Assembly (NCBI RefSeq): GCF_029892425.1 | Contig: NZ_JARXWB010000030.1 | Location: 1-64,000 of the forward strand | Origin: Bradyrhizobium sp. BR13661 | GTDB lineage: Bacteria; Pseudomonadota; Alphaproteobacteria; Rhizobiales; Xanthobacteraceae | Reading direction: 5' to 3' | Length of the DNA stretch: 64,000 nt | Shown here: in pieces, positions 54,120 to 61,716 of the stretch | Layout of the letters: every line of letters begins with the position of its first letter | How positions within the stretch are numbered: the stretch's first letter is position 1 | Position numbers and translations under genes: made by a program | Notes under the pieces: generated by a model | The model's database searches: none | The model's input: the letters and a program-made list of their open reading frames with translations, nothing else | Told to the model about the DNA's origin: nothing

Positions 54120-57100
54120 ATGATCAGGGAATTGATGTCGTCACGCCGCTTTGCGCCGCTGTTCGGGGCGCAGTTCTTCTCGGCGCTCAATGACAACGTG
54201 CTCAAGAACGCACTTGTCATCATCCTGCTTTACAGCGCCGCGACCGGCCACGGTGATGCGCTGGTGACGGTGGCAGGCGCCGTCTTCATCTTCCCCTATT
54301 TCATCCTGTCCGGGCTCGGCGGCCAGCTCGCCGACAAATACGTCAAATCGGTCGTCGCACGACGCTTGAAGTTCGCCGAGATTTTTGCCGCTGGCTTCGC
54401 CGCGGCCGGCTTCTTCATGCATTCGGTGCCGCTGCTGTTCATCGCGCTCGGGCTGTTCGGCGTCATCGCCGCCCTGTTCGGCCCGGTGAAATACGCCATG
54501 CTGCCGGACCAGCTCGAAATCGGTGAACTCGCCACCGGCAACGCGCTGGTCGAAGGCGCGACCTTCATGGCCATCCTGCTCGGCACCGTCGCCGGCGGCC
54601 AGTTCGTGGCCGGCTCCACTCACATGGGCTGGGTCGCATCGGCCGTGGTCGTATTGGCTCTGTTGTCCTGGGCCTTCGCCTCGCGCATTCCGCAAACGAC
54701 GCCCTCCGCGCCCGATCTGCCTGTCGATGCCAATCCCTGGACCTCGACAGTCAGCCTGCTCAAGACACTGCATGCCGACCACCGGCTGTGGGACGGCACC
54801 GTGATCGTCTCCTGGTTCTGGCTGGTCGGCGCGATCGTGCTGTCGCTGTTGCCGGCGCTGGTCAAGGACGTCGTCGGTGGAAGCGAAGGCGTGGTGACGC
54901 TGTGCCTTGCGATCTTCGCGATCGGCATCGCCATCGGCTCGCTGTTTGCGGCCAGCCTCAGCCATGTTCGCCCGAACCTCGCGCTGGTGCCGATCGGCGC
55001 CATCATGATGGGCTTTGCCGGCATCGACCTCGCCTGGGCCATCGGTGTCACGGTGAAGGGCAATGACATCGCCGCGGTCGATTTCGCAACCTCGTTCGCA
55101 GGTTTGCGCATGCTGATCGACTTCGTCGCCTTCGCGTTCGGTGGCGGCCTGTTCGTCGTGCCGTCCTTCGCGGCGGTGCAGGCCTGGTCGGCCCCGAACG
55201 AGCGCGCCCGCATCATCGCCGCCGGCAACGTGTTGCAGGCCGCTTTCATGGTGGTTGGCTCGCTGTTCGTTGCGCTGCTTCAGGCGGCCGGATTGCATGT
55301 CGGCTGGATCTTCTTTGGCCTCGGCGTCGCCAGCTTCGGCGCGGTGTGGTTCGTGCTGACCAAGTGGGGCAAGGAAGGCGTGCGCGATTTCGGCGCCCTC
55401 TTGTTCCGCGCGCTGTTCCGCACCGAAGTCCGCGGGCTCGAGAACCTGCCGCCTCCGGGCACGCGCATGCTGATCGCGCCCAATCACGTCAGCCTGATCG
55501 ACGGCCCGCTGCTGCACGCCGTGCTGCCGATCGACGCGAGCTTTGCCGTGGATACCGGCATCTCGAAGGCGTGGTGGGCCAAGCCGTTCCTGCGTGTGGT
55601 CAAGCACTACACGATGGACCCGACCAAGCCGCTCGCCGCGCGCGACCTGATCAAGCTCGTTGCCGCCGGTGAACCCGTCGTGATCTTCCCGGAAGGCCGC
55701 ATCACCGTCTCCGGATCGCTGATGAAGGTCTATGATGGCACCGCGATGATCGCGGACAAGGCCGACGCGGTGGTCGTTCCGGTTCGCATCGAGGGCGCGC
55801 AGCGTTCGCATCTCAGCTACCTCACCTCCAGCCAGATCAAGCGCTCGTGGTTCCCGCGGGTGACGGTGACGATCCTGCCGCCGGTCAAGCTGCCGATCGA
55901 TGACACGCTGAAGGGCAAGGCGCGCCGCAATGCCGCGGGCGCCGCGCTCCAGGACGTCATGATCGACGCAATGGTCAAGAACGCGATGCTCGATCACACG
56001 CTGTTCGAAGCACTCGGCCACGCCTATCGCGACCGCGACACCGGCAAGGTGATCATCGAGGACGCGCTCGGCACCAAGCTGACCTATCGCAAGCTGATCC
56101 TCGGCGCGCAGGTTCTGAGCCGCAAGTTAGAAGCCGGCACGATGGCCGGCGAGAATGTCGGCGTGCTGCTGCCGAACTCCGCAGGCGTCGCCGTGGTCTT
56201 CATGGCGCTGCAGAGCATCGGACGGGTCCCGGCGATGCTCAACTTCTCCGCCGGCCCGGTCAACGTGACAGCCGCCATGACGGCCGCGCAGGTCAAGACC
56301 GTACTGACCTCAAGAGCCTTCATCGAGAAGGGCAAGCTCGACAAGCTGATGGCCGCGATCTCGGCGGAAGCGCGTGTCGTCTATCTCGAGGACATCAGAG
56401 CCTCGATTGCGACAGCCGACAAGATCAAGGGCATGCTCGACGGCACCGCGCCGCGCGTTGTCCGCCAGGCCAACGATCCCGCCGTCGTGCTGTTCACATC
56501 TGGCTCGGAAGGCACACCCAAGGGCGTCGTGCTGTCCCACCGCAACATCCTCGCCAACGCGGCGCAGGCGCTGGCGCGGGTCGACGCCAACGCGAACGAC
56601 AAGGTGTTCAACGTGCTGCCGGTGTTCCACTCGTTCGGGCTGACAGGCGGAATGATGATGCCTGTTCTGGCGGGCATTCCGATCTACATGTATCCCTCGC
56701 CGCTGCACTACCGCATCGTGCCCGAGCTGATCTACCAGACCGGCGCCACGATCCTGTTCGGCACCGACACGTTCCTGTCCGGCTATGCACGTTCGGCGCA
56801 CGCCTACGACTTCCGCACCCTGCGCCTGGTGATTGCCGGCGCCGAGGCCGTCAAGGACCGCACACGCCAGGTGTTCATGGAGCGCTACGGCATCCGCATT
56901 CTCGAAGGCTATGGCGTCACCGAGACGGCGCCGGTGCTGGCGATGAACACGCCGATGGCCAACCGCCCCGGCACCGTCGGCCGCCTGTCGCCGCTGATGG
57001 AAAGCAAGCTCGATCCGGTCCCCGGCATCGAGGAAGGTGGACGCCTCTCGGTGCGCGGACCGAACGTGATGCTCGGTTACCTCAGGGCCGAAAATCCCGG

Positions 57101-57524
57101 CGTGCTCGAAGTGCTCCCCGAGGGCTGGCACGACACCGGCGACATCGTCGCGATCGACGCCGCCGGCTTCATCACCATCAAGGGCCGCGCCAAGCGCTTT
57201 GCCAAGATTGCGGGCGAAATGGTCTCGCTGTCGGCGGTCGAAAGCATCGCGACCACGCTGTGGCCGCAGGCCGCGTCGATCGCCGTGTCGATCCCCGACC
57301 AGCGCAAGGGCGAGCGCATCGTGCTGCTGACGACGCAAAAGAACGCCGAACGCAGCGCGATGCAGGCCCAGGCCAAGTCGATCGGCGCCTCCGAGCTGAC
57401 CGTGCCGGCGGCGATCATGGTGGTCGACAAGGTGCCGCTGCTCGGCACCGGCAAGACCGACTATGTCACGGCGACGACGATGGCCCGCGAGCAGGCCGCC
57501 CCGGCGGAGCGCGAAGTTGCGTAA
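54120..57524 (+). CDS. lysophospholipid transporter / acyltransferase / acyl-ACP synthetase fusion (Aas-LplT type)
   Basis: This 1134-residue protein joins three modules. Residues about 10-420 are an MFS transporter (12 helices; FGAQFFSALNDNVLKNALVI) of the LplT type. Residues about 435-630 are a PlsC acyltransferase with NHVSLIDG (HX4D) and IFPEGRITVSG. Residues about 650-1130 are an AMP-binding acyl-ACP synthetase with VVLFTSGSEGTPKGVVLSHR, YGVTETAPVLAMN and GWHDTGDIVAID. In enteric bacteria LplT and Aas are separate and recycle lysophosphatidylethanolamine in the inner membrane. A lipase-like gene follows ten bases later. Confidence 0.92.
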   Translation: MIRELMSSRRFAPLFGAQFFSALNDNVLKNALVIILLYSAATGHGDALVTVAGAVFIFPYFILSGLGGQLADKYVKSVVARRLKFAEIFAAGFAAAGFFMHSVPLLFIALGLFGVIAALFGPVKYAMLPDQLEIGELATGNALVEGATFMAILLGTVAGGQFVAGSTHMGWVASAVVVLALLSWAFASRIPQTTPSAPDLPVDANPWTSTVSLLKTLHADHRLWDGTVIVSWFWLVGAIVLSLLPALVKDVVGGSEGVVTLCLAIFAIGIAIGSLFAASLSHVRPNLALVPIGAIMMGFAGIDLAWAIGVTVKGNDIAAVDFATSFAGLRMLIDFVAFAFGGGLFVVPSFAAVQAWSAPNERARIIAAGNVLQAAFMVVGSLFVALLQAAGLHVGWIFFGLGVASFGAVWFVLTKWGKEGVRDFGALLFRALFRTEVRGLENLPPPGTRMLIAPNHVSLIDGPLLHAVLPIDASFAVDTGISKAWWAKPFLRVVKHYTMDPTKPLAARDLIKLVAAGEPVVIFPEGRITVSGSLMKVYDGTAMIADKADAVVVPVRIEGAQRSHLSYLTSSQIKRSWFPRVTVTILPPVKLPIDDTLKGKARRNAAGAALQDVMIDAMVKNAMLDHTLFEALGHAYRDRDTGKVIIEDALGTKLTYRKLILGAQVLSRKLEAGTMAGENVGVLLPNSAGVAVVFMALQSIGRVPAMLNFSAGPVNVTAAMTAAQVKTVLTSRAFIEKGKLDKLMAAISAEARVVYLEDIRASIATADKIKGMLDGTAPRVVRQANDPAVVLFTSGSEGTPKGVVLSHRNILANAAQALARVDANANDKVFNVLPVFHSFGLTGGMMMPVLAGIPIYMYPSPLHYRIVPELIYQTGATILFGTDTFLSGYARSAHAYDFRTLRLVIAGAEAVKDRTRQVFMERYGIRILEGYGVTETAPVLAMNTPMANRPGTVGRLSPLMESKLDPVPGIEEGGRLSVRGPNVMLGYLRAENPGVLEVLPEGWHDTGDIVAIDAAGFITIKGRAKRFAKIAGEMVSLSAVESIATTLWPQAASIAVSIPDQRKGERIVLLTTQKNAERSAMQAQAKSIGASELTVPAAIMVVDKVPLLGTGKTDYVTATTMAREQAAPAEREVA

Positions 57525-57534
57525 GGTCCAACCC

Positions 57535-58242
57535 ATGGCCGTCGCACCGGCGGATACAAGGTGTGACGGCGTGGTGCTGCTTCACGGCATCGGCGTCGGT
57601 TCGTGGACCCTGAAGAAGCTGGAGCGAACTTTGCAGCGCCGCAGTTTTGCGACGCTCAATCTCAACTACGCGAGCCGCAAGAAGCCGCTCGAAGCGCTCG
57701 CTGAGGACATCCACGCCCCGATCGCTGCATTCGCGGCGCAATGCGACGGGGCGATCCACTTCGTCGCTCATTCCATGGGCGGGCTGGTGACGCGTGTCTA
57801 TCTTTCAAGGCACCGGCCGGCACGGCTCGGCCGTGTTGTGATGTTGGGGACGCCCAACGGCGGCAGCGAGATCGCTGATCTGTTGAAGGGCTTCGCCGTC
57901 TACCGCGCCGTTTTCGGTCCGGCCGGCTTGCAGCTCACCACCGAGCAAGCCCCCGTGCTCACCGCCCTGCCGTCGCCTGACTACGCCATCGGCATCATTG
58001 CGGGCTGCCGCACCATCGCGCCGATCGCCTCGACTTTTGTCTTGCCCCGTCCCAACGACGGCAAGGTTTCAGTCGCAAGTGCGAAGTTGTCTGGCATGGC
58101 CGACCACATTGTCGTCAAGGCAGCGCACGCGGGGTTACCGCGACACCCCATCGCAATCGAGCAAACCATCGCATTCCTGCACGATGGCCGTTTCAGCTCC
58201 GACGAGGCGGCTCACGCCGATGTGCGCCGCTCCTGCGCGTAA
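57535..58242 (+). CDS. lipase-like alpha/beta hydrolase
   Basis: The 235-residue product starts at 57535 (AAGG upstream), 10 bases after the fusion gene, so both are probably in one transcript. It has the oxyanion-hole motif VVLLHGIGVGSW, the nucleophile elbow VAHSMGGLV (Ser80) and a later Asp/His pair (PNDGKVSV; MADHIVVKAAH). Such hydrolases act on acyl esters or phospholipids; beside a lysophospholipid-recycling enzyme, a role in membrane lipid turnover is plausible. No signal peptide is seen. Its last 31 bases overlap the convergent tcuB gene. Confidence 0.8.
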   Translation: MAVAPADTRCDGVVLLHGIGVGSWTLKKLERTLQRRSFATLNLNYASRKKPLEALAEDIHAPIAAFAAQCDGAIHFVAHSMGGLVTRVYLSRHRPARLGRVVMLGTPNGGSEIADLLKGFAVYRAVFGPAGLQLTTEQAPVLTALPSPDYAIGIIAGCRTIAPIASTFVLPRPNDGKVSVASAKLSGMADHIVVKAAHAGLPRHPIAIEQTIAFLHDGRFSSDEAAHADVRRSCA

Positions 58243-59312
58243 CGCACCAGCGCCACGAAACGATAGATGCCATGCACGAACTTGCCATAGGGCATGGTGA
58301 TGAACAGCGCAAACACCGCGCCAAGATGCAACGCCAGCAGCGGCCCCATGGCGGCGGTTTCGCGCAGGATCAGAACCAGCATGCCGGTCACTCCGGTCAG
58401 GAACAGCATGGCGATGAAGCCGACATCCATGCCGTAGCTGTTCTGGTCGAGCAGCTCAGGCGCGCGGCGCGATTTGGCGGCGAACAACCCGATGGGGCCG
58501 ACGACGAGGCCGATGCCGCCGAGCGTGCCGAGCACGACAGGCAGATCCCACCACGGATATGGCGCCTCGCGGCCGAGCAGATAGTGATAGAGCGTTGCGA
58601 CCGACGTCGCGGCAAAGCACAGCAGGAAGCCGTAGAACGTCAGATGGTGAAAAAGCCTGCGCCGGTCGGCCGGCTTGTCGTCCTCGTTGTAGCAGCCGAC
58701 GCCGCCGCCATGGAGATAGCGGAGCTCGCCGGCATCGCGGATCGCCTGAAAAATCGAGCCGCCATCGGCCCGGCCGCCGATCGGTGTGCCGATGTCGCGC
58801 CAGAACGCGCGCACGCTCATGACCAGCGCAAGGATCGCATAGAGAAACGCGGCGCTGAACAGTGCGGCCATCGCATTATGCGGCATCAGTCTGTAGAAGG
58901 CGCCGGGGCCGGAGTGCACGCCGAACAGCACGCTGCGGTCGTTCAGCGCCACGAAACCGAGGATGAAGCCTGCCATGCTCAGTGCGGCAATAATGCTGAT
59001 GACAAGGCCGTTGCGCGTGAAGGCGCCGGACAGCGCCTGCGGCCAGGCATAGGCGGCATAGGATTCCGCACGCGCGACCGCGAGCGTTTGGGGAACGTTG
59101 ACGTTGAACTCGTGCGGCGGCGAGAACTGGCAATCGACGTAGCAGGCGCCGCAGGAATGGCAGAGATTGGCGAGATAGTTGAGATCGCCGTCGGAGAAGG
59201 CGCGGCGCATCTCCATGGCCGGAAATACCGCGCAAAGACCCTCGCAGTAGCGGCAGGAATTGCAGACCGTCATCAGACGGTCGGCTTCGTCAAGAATTCT
59301 AGTTCCGTGCAT
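58212..59312 (-). CDS. tcuB: tricarballylate utilisation protein B (Fe-S electron carrier)
   Basis: This 366-residue protein begins with two ferredoxin-type clusters (CNSCRYCEGLCAVFPAME and CHSCGACYVDCQFSPPHE, about residues 17-65), then about six membrane helices in the C-terminal two thirds. In Salmonella TcuB passes electrons from the reduced FAD of TcuA into the membrane. Its ATG overlaps the tcuA stop by 14 bases, so it is translationally coupled. It converges with the hydrolase gene with a 31-base overlap. Confidence 0.9.
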   Translation of the reverse strand: MHGTRILDEADRLMTVCNSCRYCEGLCAVFPAMEMRRAFSDGDLNYLANLCHSCGACYVDCQFSPPHEFNVNVPQTLAVARAESYAAYAWPQALSGAFTRNGLVISIIAALSMAGFILGFVALNDRSVLFGVHSGPGAFYRLMPHNAMAALFSAAFLYAILALVMSVRAFWRDIGTPIGGRADGGSIFQAIRDAGELRYLHGGGVGCYNEDDKPADRRRLFHHLTFYGFLLCFAATSVATLYHYLLGREAPYPWWDLPVVLGTLGGIGLVVGPIGLFAAKSRRAPELLDQNSYGMDVGFIAMLFLTGVTGMLVLILRETAAMGPLLALHLGAVFALFITMPYGKFVHGIYRFVALVRYAQERRTSA

Positions 59313-60690
59313 GTTTCGCCGCTTCCCGTCCTGCGATCCGCCCGAACACGCTGCCGATGGTCATGCCCATGCCGGCGGCGTAGCCCTTGCCGAGCACATT
59401 GCCGGCCATGATCTCGCCGGCCGCAAACATGTTGGCCGACGGTTTTCCGTCAGCCATCAGCATTCGCGCCTCCTTGTTCACGCGCGTGCCGAGATAGGTG
59501 AAGGTGATGCCGGGCCGCACCGGGTAAGCAAGATAAGGCGGCGTCTCGATCTTGCGCGCCCAGTGTGTCTTGGGCGGCGTGATGCCTTCGGTCACGCAAT
59601 CGTCGAGGATGGTGTGGTCGAACGTGCCAGGCCGCACCGCCGCGTTGAACTCGGTGATGGTCTTTTCCAGCGCGGCCGGCTCGAGCTCCAGCTTCCCGGC
59701 AAGCTCGGCGATGGTTTGACCGGCGATCGGCGGGAACAGCGTCGGCATGAAGCTGGTGACGACGGTGGAGTCAAAAATGATGTAGGCGATCTGGTCGGGC
59801 TGCGCGGCAACCAGACGGCCCCAGATTGCGTAGCGCTTCGGCCAGATGTCTTCGCCCTCATCGTAGAAGCGCTGTGCGTGCTTGTTGACGACGATGCCGA
59901 ACACCACCGAGTCATGCCGCGTGATGATGCCGCCGTCGAATTTCGGCGCACGAGCATCGATCGCGACCGCATGGCACTGGGTGGGATCGCCAACCTCCTG
60001 CACGCCCTTGTCGAGCAGCATTTTCAGGATCGAGCCGCGGTTATAGGGCGTGCCGCGGATCAGGAAATTGTCGGCGGCCTCGCCCCAATATTGCTTCAGC
60101 CATTCGATGTTGGCCTCGAACCCGCCGGCCGCTGCGACCAGCGAGGTCGCCCGGATCTCGGTCTCGCCGTCAATCGGCCGCTTGAGGCGGGCGGCGAGGA
60201 ACATGCCGTCCTCGATGACGAGATCGGTGACCTCGGCGTCGTATTCGACGTCGACGCCAAGCTGTTCGGCGGTGAGATAGAGCGCGTTGAGCATCGCGCG
60301 GCCACCGCCGAGGAAGAAGGAGTTGGTGCGGCCGAGGCTCAGCGTGCCGCCGAGCGAAGGTTGCCAGCGCACGCCCTGCTCCACGATCCAGTTGAGGATA
60401 TCCTTGGACTCGCGGATCATGTGGCGGGCGAGCACCTCGTCGGTCTGCCCGCCGGTGACGCGCAACAGGTCCTCCCAAAACTCGTCCTCGGTGTAGGGAC
60501 CGGTGAGGATCTCGGTCGCCGCGTCATGGGCGCAGCGCATGTTGCGGGTGTGGCGGGTGTTGCCGCCGCGATAGAATTTTGGCGCGCCTTCGAGCACCAG
60601 CACGGAGGCGCCGCCGCGACGGGCGCTGATCGCCGCGCACAGCGCCGCGTTGCCGCCTCCGATCACCAGCACATCATATTTGTTGCCCAT
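59299..60690 (-). CDS. tcuA: FAD-dependent tricarballylate dehydrogenase
   Basis: TcuA oxidises tricarballylate to cis-aconitate. The 463-residue chain starts at 60690 (MGNKYDVLVIGGGNAALCAA) with a Rossmann FAD motif and continues KFYRGGNTRHTRNMRC, GEIMAGNVLGKGYAAGMGMT and GRIAGREAAKHARN, like fumarate-reductase-type flavoproteins. An upstream in-frame ATG (60723) is less likely because it precedes the conserved start. The neighbouring GntR gene is divergent. No tcuC transporter is visible, so substrate uptake must use another carrier or the substrate differs. Confidence 0.9.
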   Translation of the reverse strand: MGNKYDVLVIGGGNAALCAAISARRGGASVLVLEGAPKFYRGGNTRHTRNMRCAHDAATEILTGPYTEDEFWEDLLRVTGGQTDEVLARHMIRESKDILNWIVEQGVRWQPSLGGTLSLGRTNSFFLGGGRAMLNALYLTAEQLGVDVEYDAEVTDLVIEDGMFLAARLKRPIDGETEIRATSLVAAAGGFEANIEWLKQYWGEAADNFLIRGTPYNRGSILKMLLDKGVQEVGDPTQCHAVAIDARAPKFDGGIITRHDSVVFGIVVNKHAQRFYDEGEDIWPKRYAIWGRLVAAQPDQIAYIIFDSTVVTSFMPTLFPPIAGQTIAELAGKLELEPAALEKTITEFNAAVRPGTFDHTILDDCVTEGITPPKTHWARKIETPPYLAYPVRPGITFTYLGTRVNKEARMLMADGKPSANMFAAGEIMAGNVLGKGYAAGMGMTIGSVFGRIAGREAAKHARN

Positions 60691-60769
60691 GCCGTCTGCC
60701 CGATGCGACGAAGTTGGAAACATTCTGCCCGCCGGCGGTCTCGGTCAAGCCGAGAGGCCATTGCGTACT

Positions 60770-60781
60770 TTTGTATACAAA
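60770..60781. promoter_or_regulatory. GntR operator in the tcuA-gntR gap
   Basis: TTTGTATACAAA is a perfect 12-bp palindrome in an AT-rich patch of an otherwise GC-rich gap. It matches the TTGTATACAA-type half-site pattern typical of FCD-type GntR regulators. A second partial GATATAC follows at 60782. The spacing (about 80 bp from tcuA and 66 bp from gntR) fits an autoregulated divergent promoter. Confidence 0.7.
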
Positions 60782-60846
60782 GATATACAGAAGCGGCGCA
60801 AGCGGCATCTGTGCATGGGCCGGATGCGTTACGAGCTTGAGGATTC

Positions 60847-61530
60847 ATGGCCAAGCGCCCGGCTAAAGCAGGCGGATCGATCGCGCGCGGCGGTGGCCTC
60901 GCGCTCGGCGAAGCCGTGTTCCGCTCGCTCTGCGAGGCGCTCCAGGCCGGCAACTACCGCGCCGGCGACCGCCTGCGCGAGGAGGAAGTCGCGCAGCGGC
61001 TCAAGGTCAGCCGCACGCCGGTGCGTGAGGCCCTCGGCCGCCTCGCGGCGCGCGGCTTCGTCGAGCCCGCCGGCGGCCGCGGGCTGATCGTGCGCAACCT
61101 CGACATCTCCGAAGTGCTCGAGCTCTACGCCATGCGCGAGATCATGGAAGGCGCCGCCGCGCGCCTCGCCGCCGAGCACGCATCGGCACCGGAGATCGAC
61201 GCGCTCAGGGATATCGAACAGGCCTTTGTCGAAGCGCCCGCGACCGACGCCGCCGAGATGGCAAGACTCAACCGTGCCTTCCACGAAGCGATCTGCCGCG
61301 CCGCGCGCAACCGCTATCTCGACAATGCCTCGCGCGAGCTGCAGGACTGGATCGCCCTGCTCGGCCCGACCACCTTCACCGTGACGGGTCGACCCTCGAC
61401 CAGCCACCGCGAGCATCAGGCCATAATCGAGGCCATCGCCGCCCGCGACGGCGACAAGGCCGAGCAGCTTGCGCGCGCCCACATCCGCGAGGCGCTGCGC
61501 TGCCGGCTCAAGCTGCTGCAGAAGCAGTAG
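60847..61530 (+). CDS. GntR-family (FCD) regulator of tcuAB
   Basis: The 227-residue protein has an N-terminal winged helix (RLREEEVAQRLKVSRTPVRE ALGRLAARGFVEP) and an FCD ligand-binding domain (LELYAMREIMEGAAARLAAE; LNRAFHEAICRAARNRYLDN). FCD domains bind small carboxylates with a metal, which fits tricarballylate or a similar acid. It is divergent from tcuAB, with an operator palindrome between. GAGG precedes the ATG. In Salmonella the equivalent TcuR is a LysR protein, so the regulator differs here. Confidence 0.85.
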   Translation: MAKRPAKAGGSIARGGGLALGEAVFRSLCEALQAGNYRAGDRLREEEVAQRLKVSRTPVREALGRLAARGFVEPAGGRGLIVRNLDISEVLELYAMREIMEGAAARLAAEHASAPEIDALRDIEQAFVEAPATDAAEMARLNRAFHEAICRAARNRYLDNASRELQDWIALLGPTTFTVTGRPSTSHREHQAIIEAIAARDGDKAEQLARAHIREALRCRLKLLQKQ

Positions 61531-61716
61531 GGCCTGTACTCATGAACGTCAGCTTCCGCGGGTTACGCGGAAGTCGCTCCGTTTGGCCTGCATCGACTGC
61601 TTATGGACCCATAGGCGACGTCAGGCTGTCAGTGGCTGCCTCCAGCCAGGCCAATTCGCCTCTTCCGGAACGATGGCCTAGCCCGATAAGATGCCGTCGA
61701 GGACCGGGGGGCAGAT

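Noticed and set aside
54141-56021. 626-codon minus-strand frame opposite the fusion acyltransferase
   Set aside because: His/Asp/Arg/Gln-rich translation typical of an antisense shadow of a GC-rich gene.
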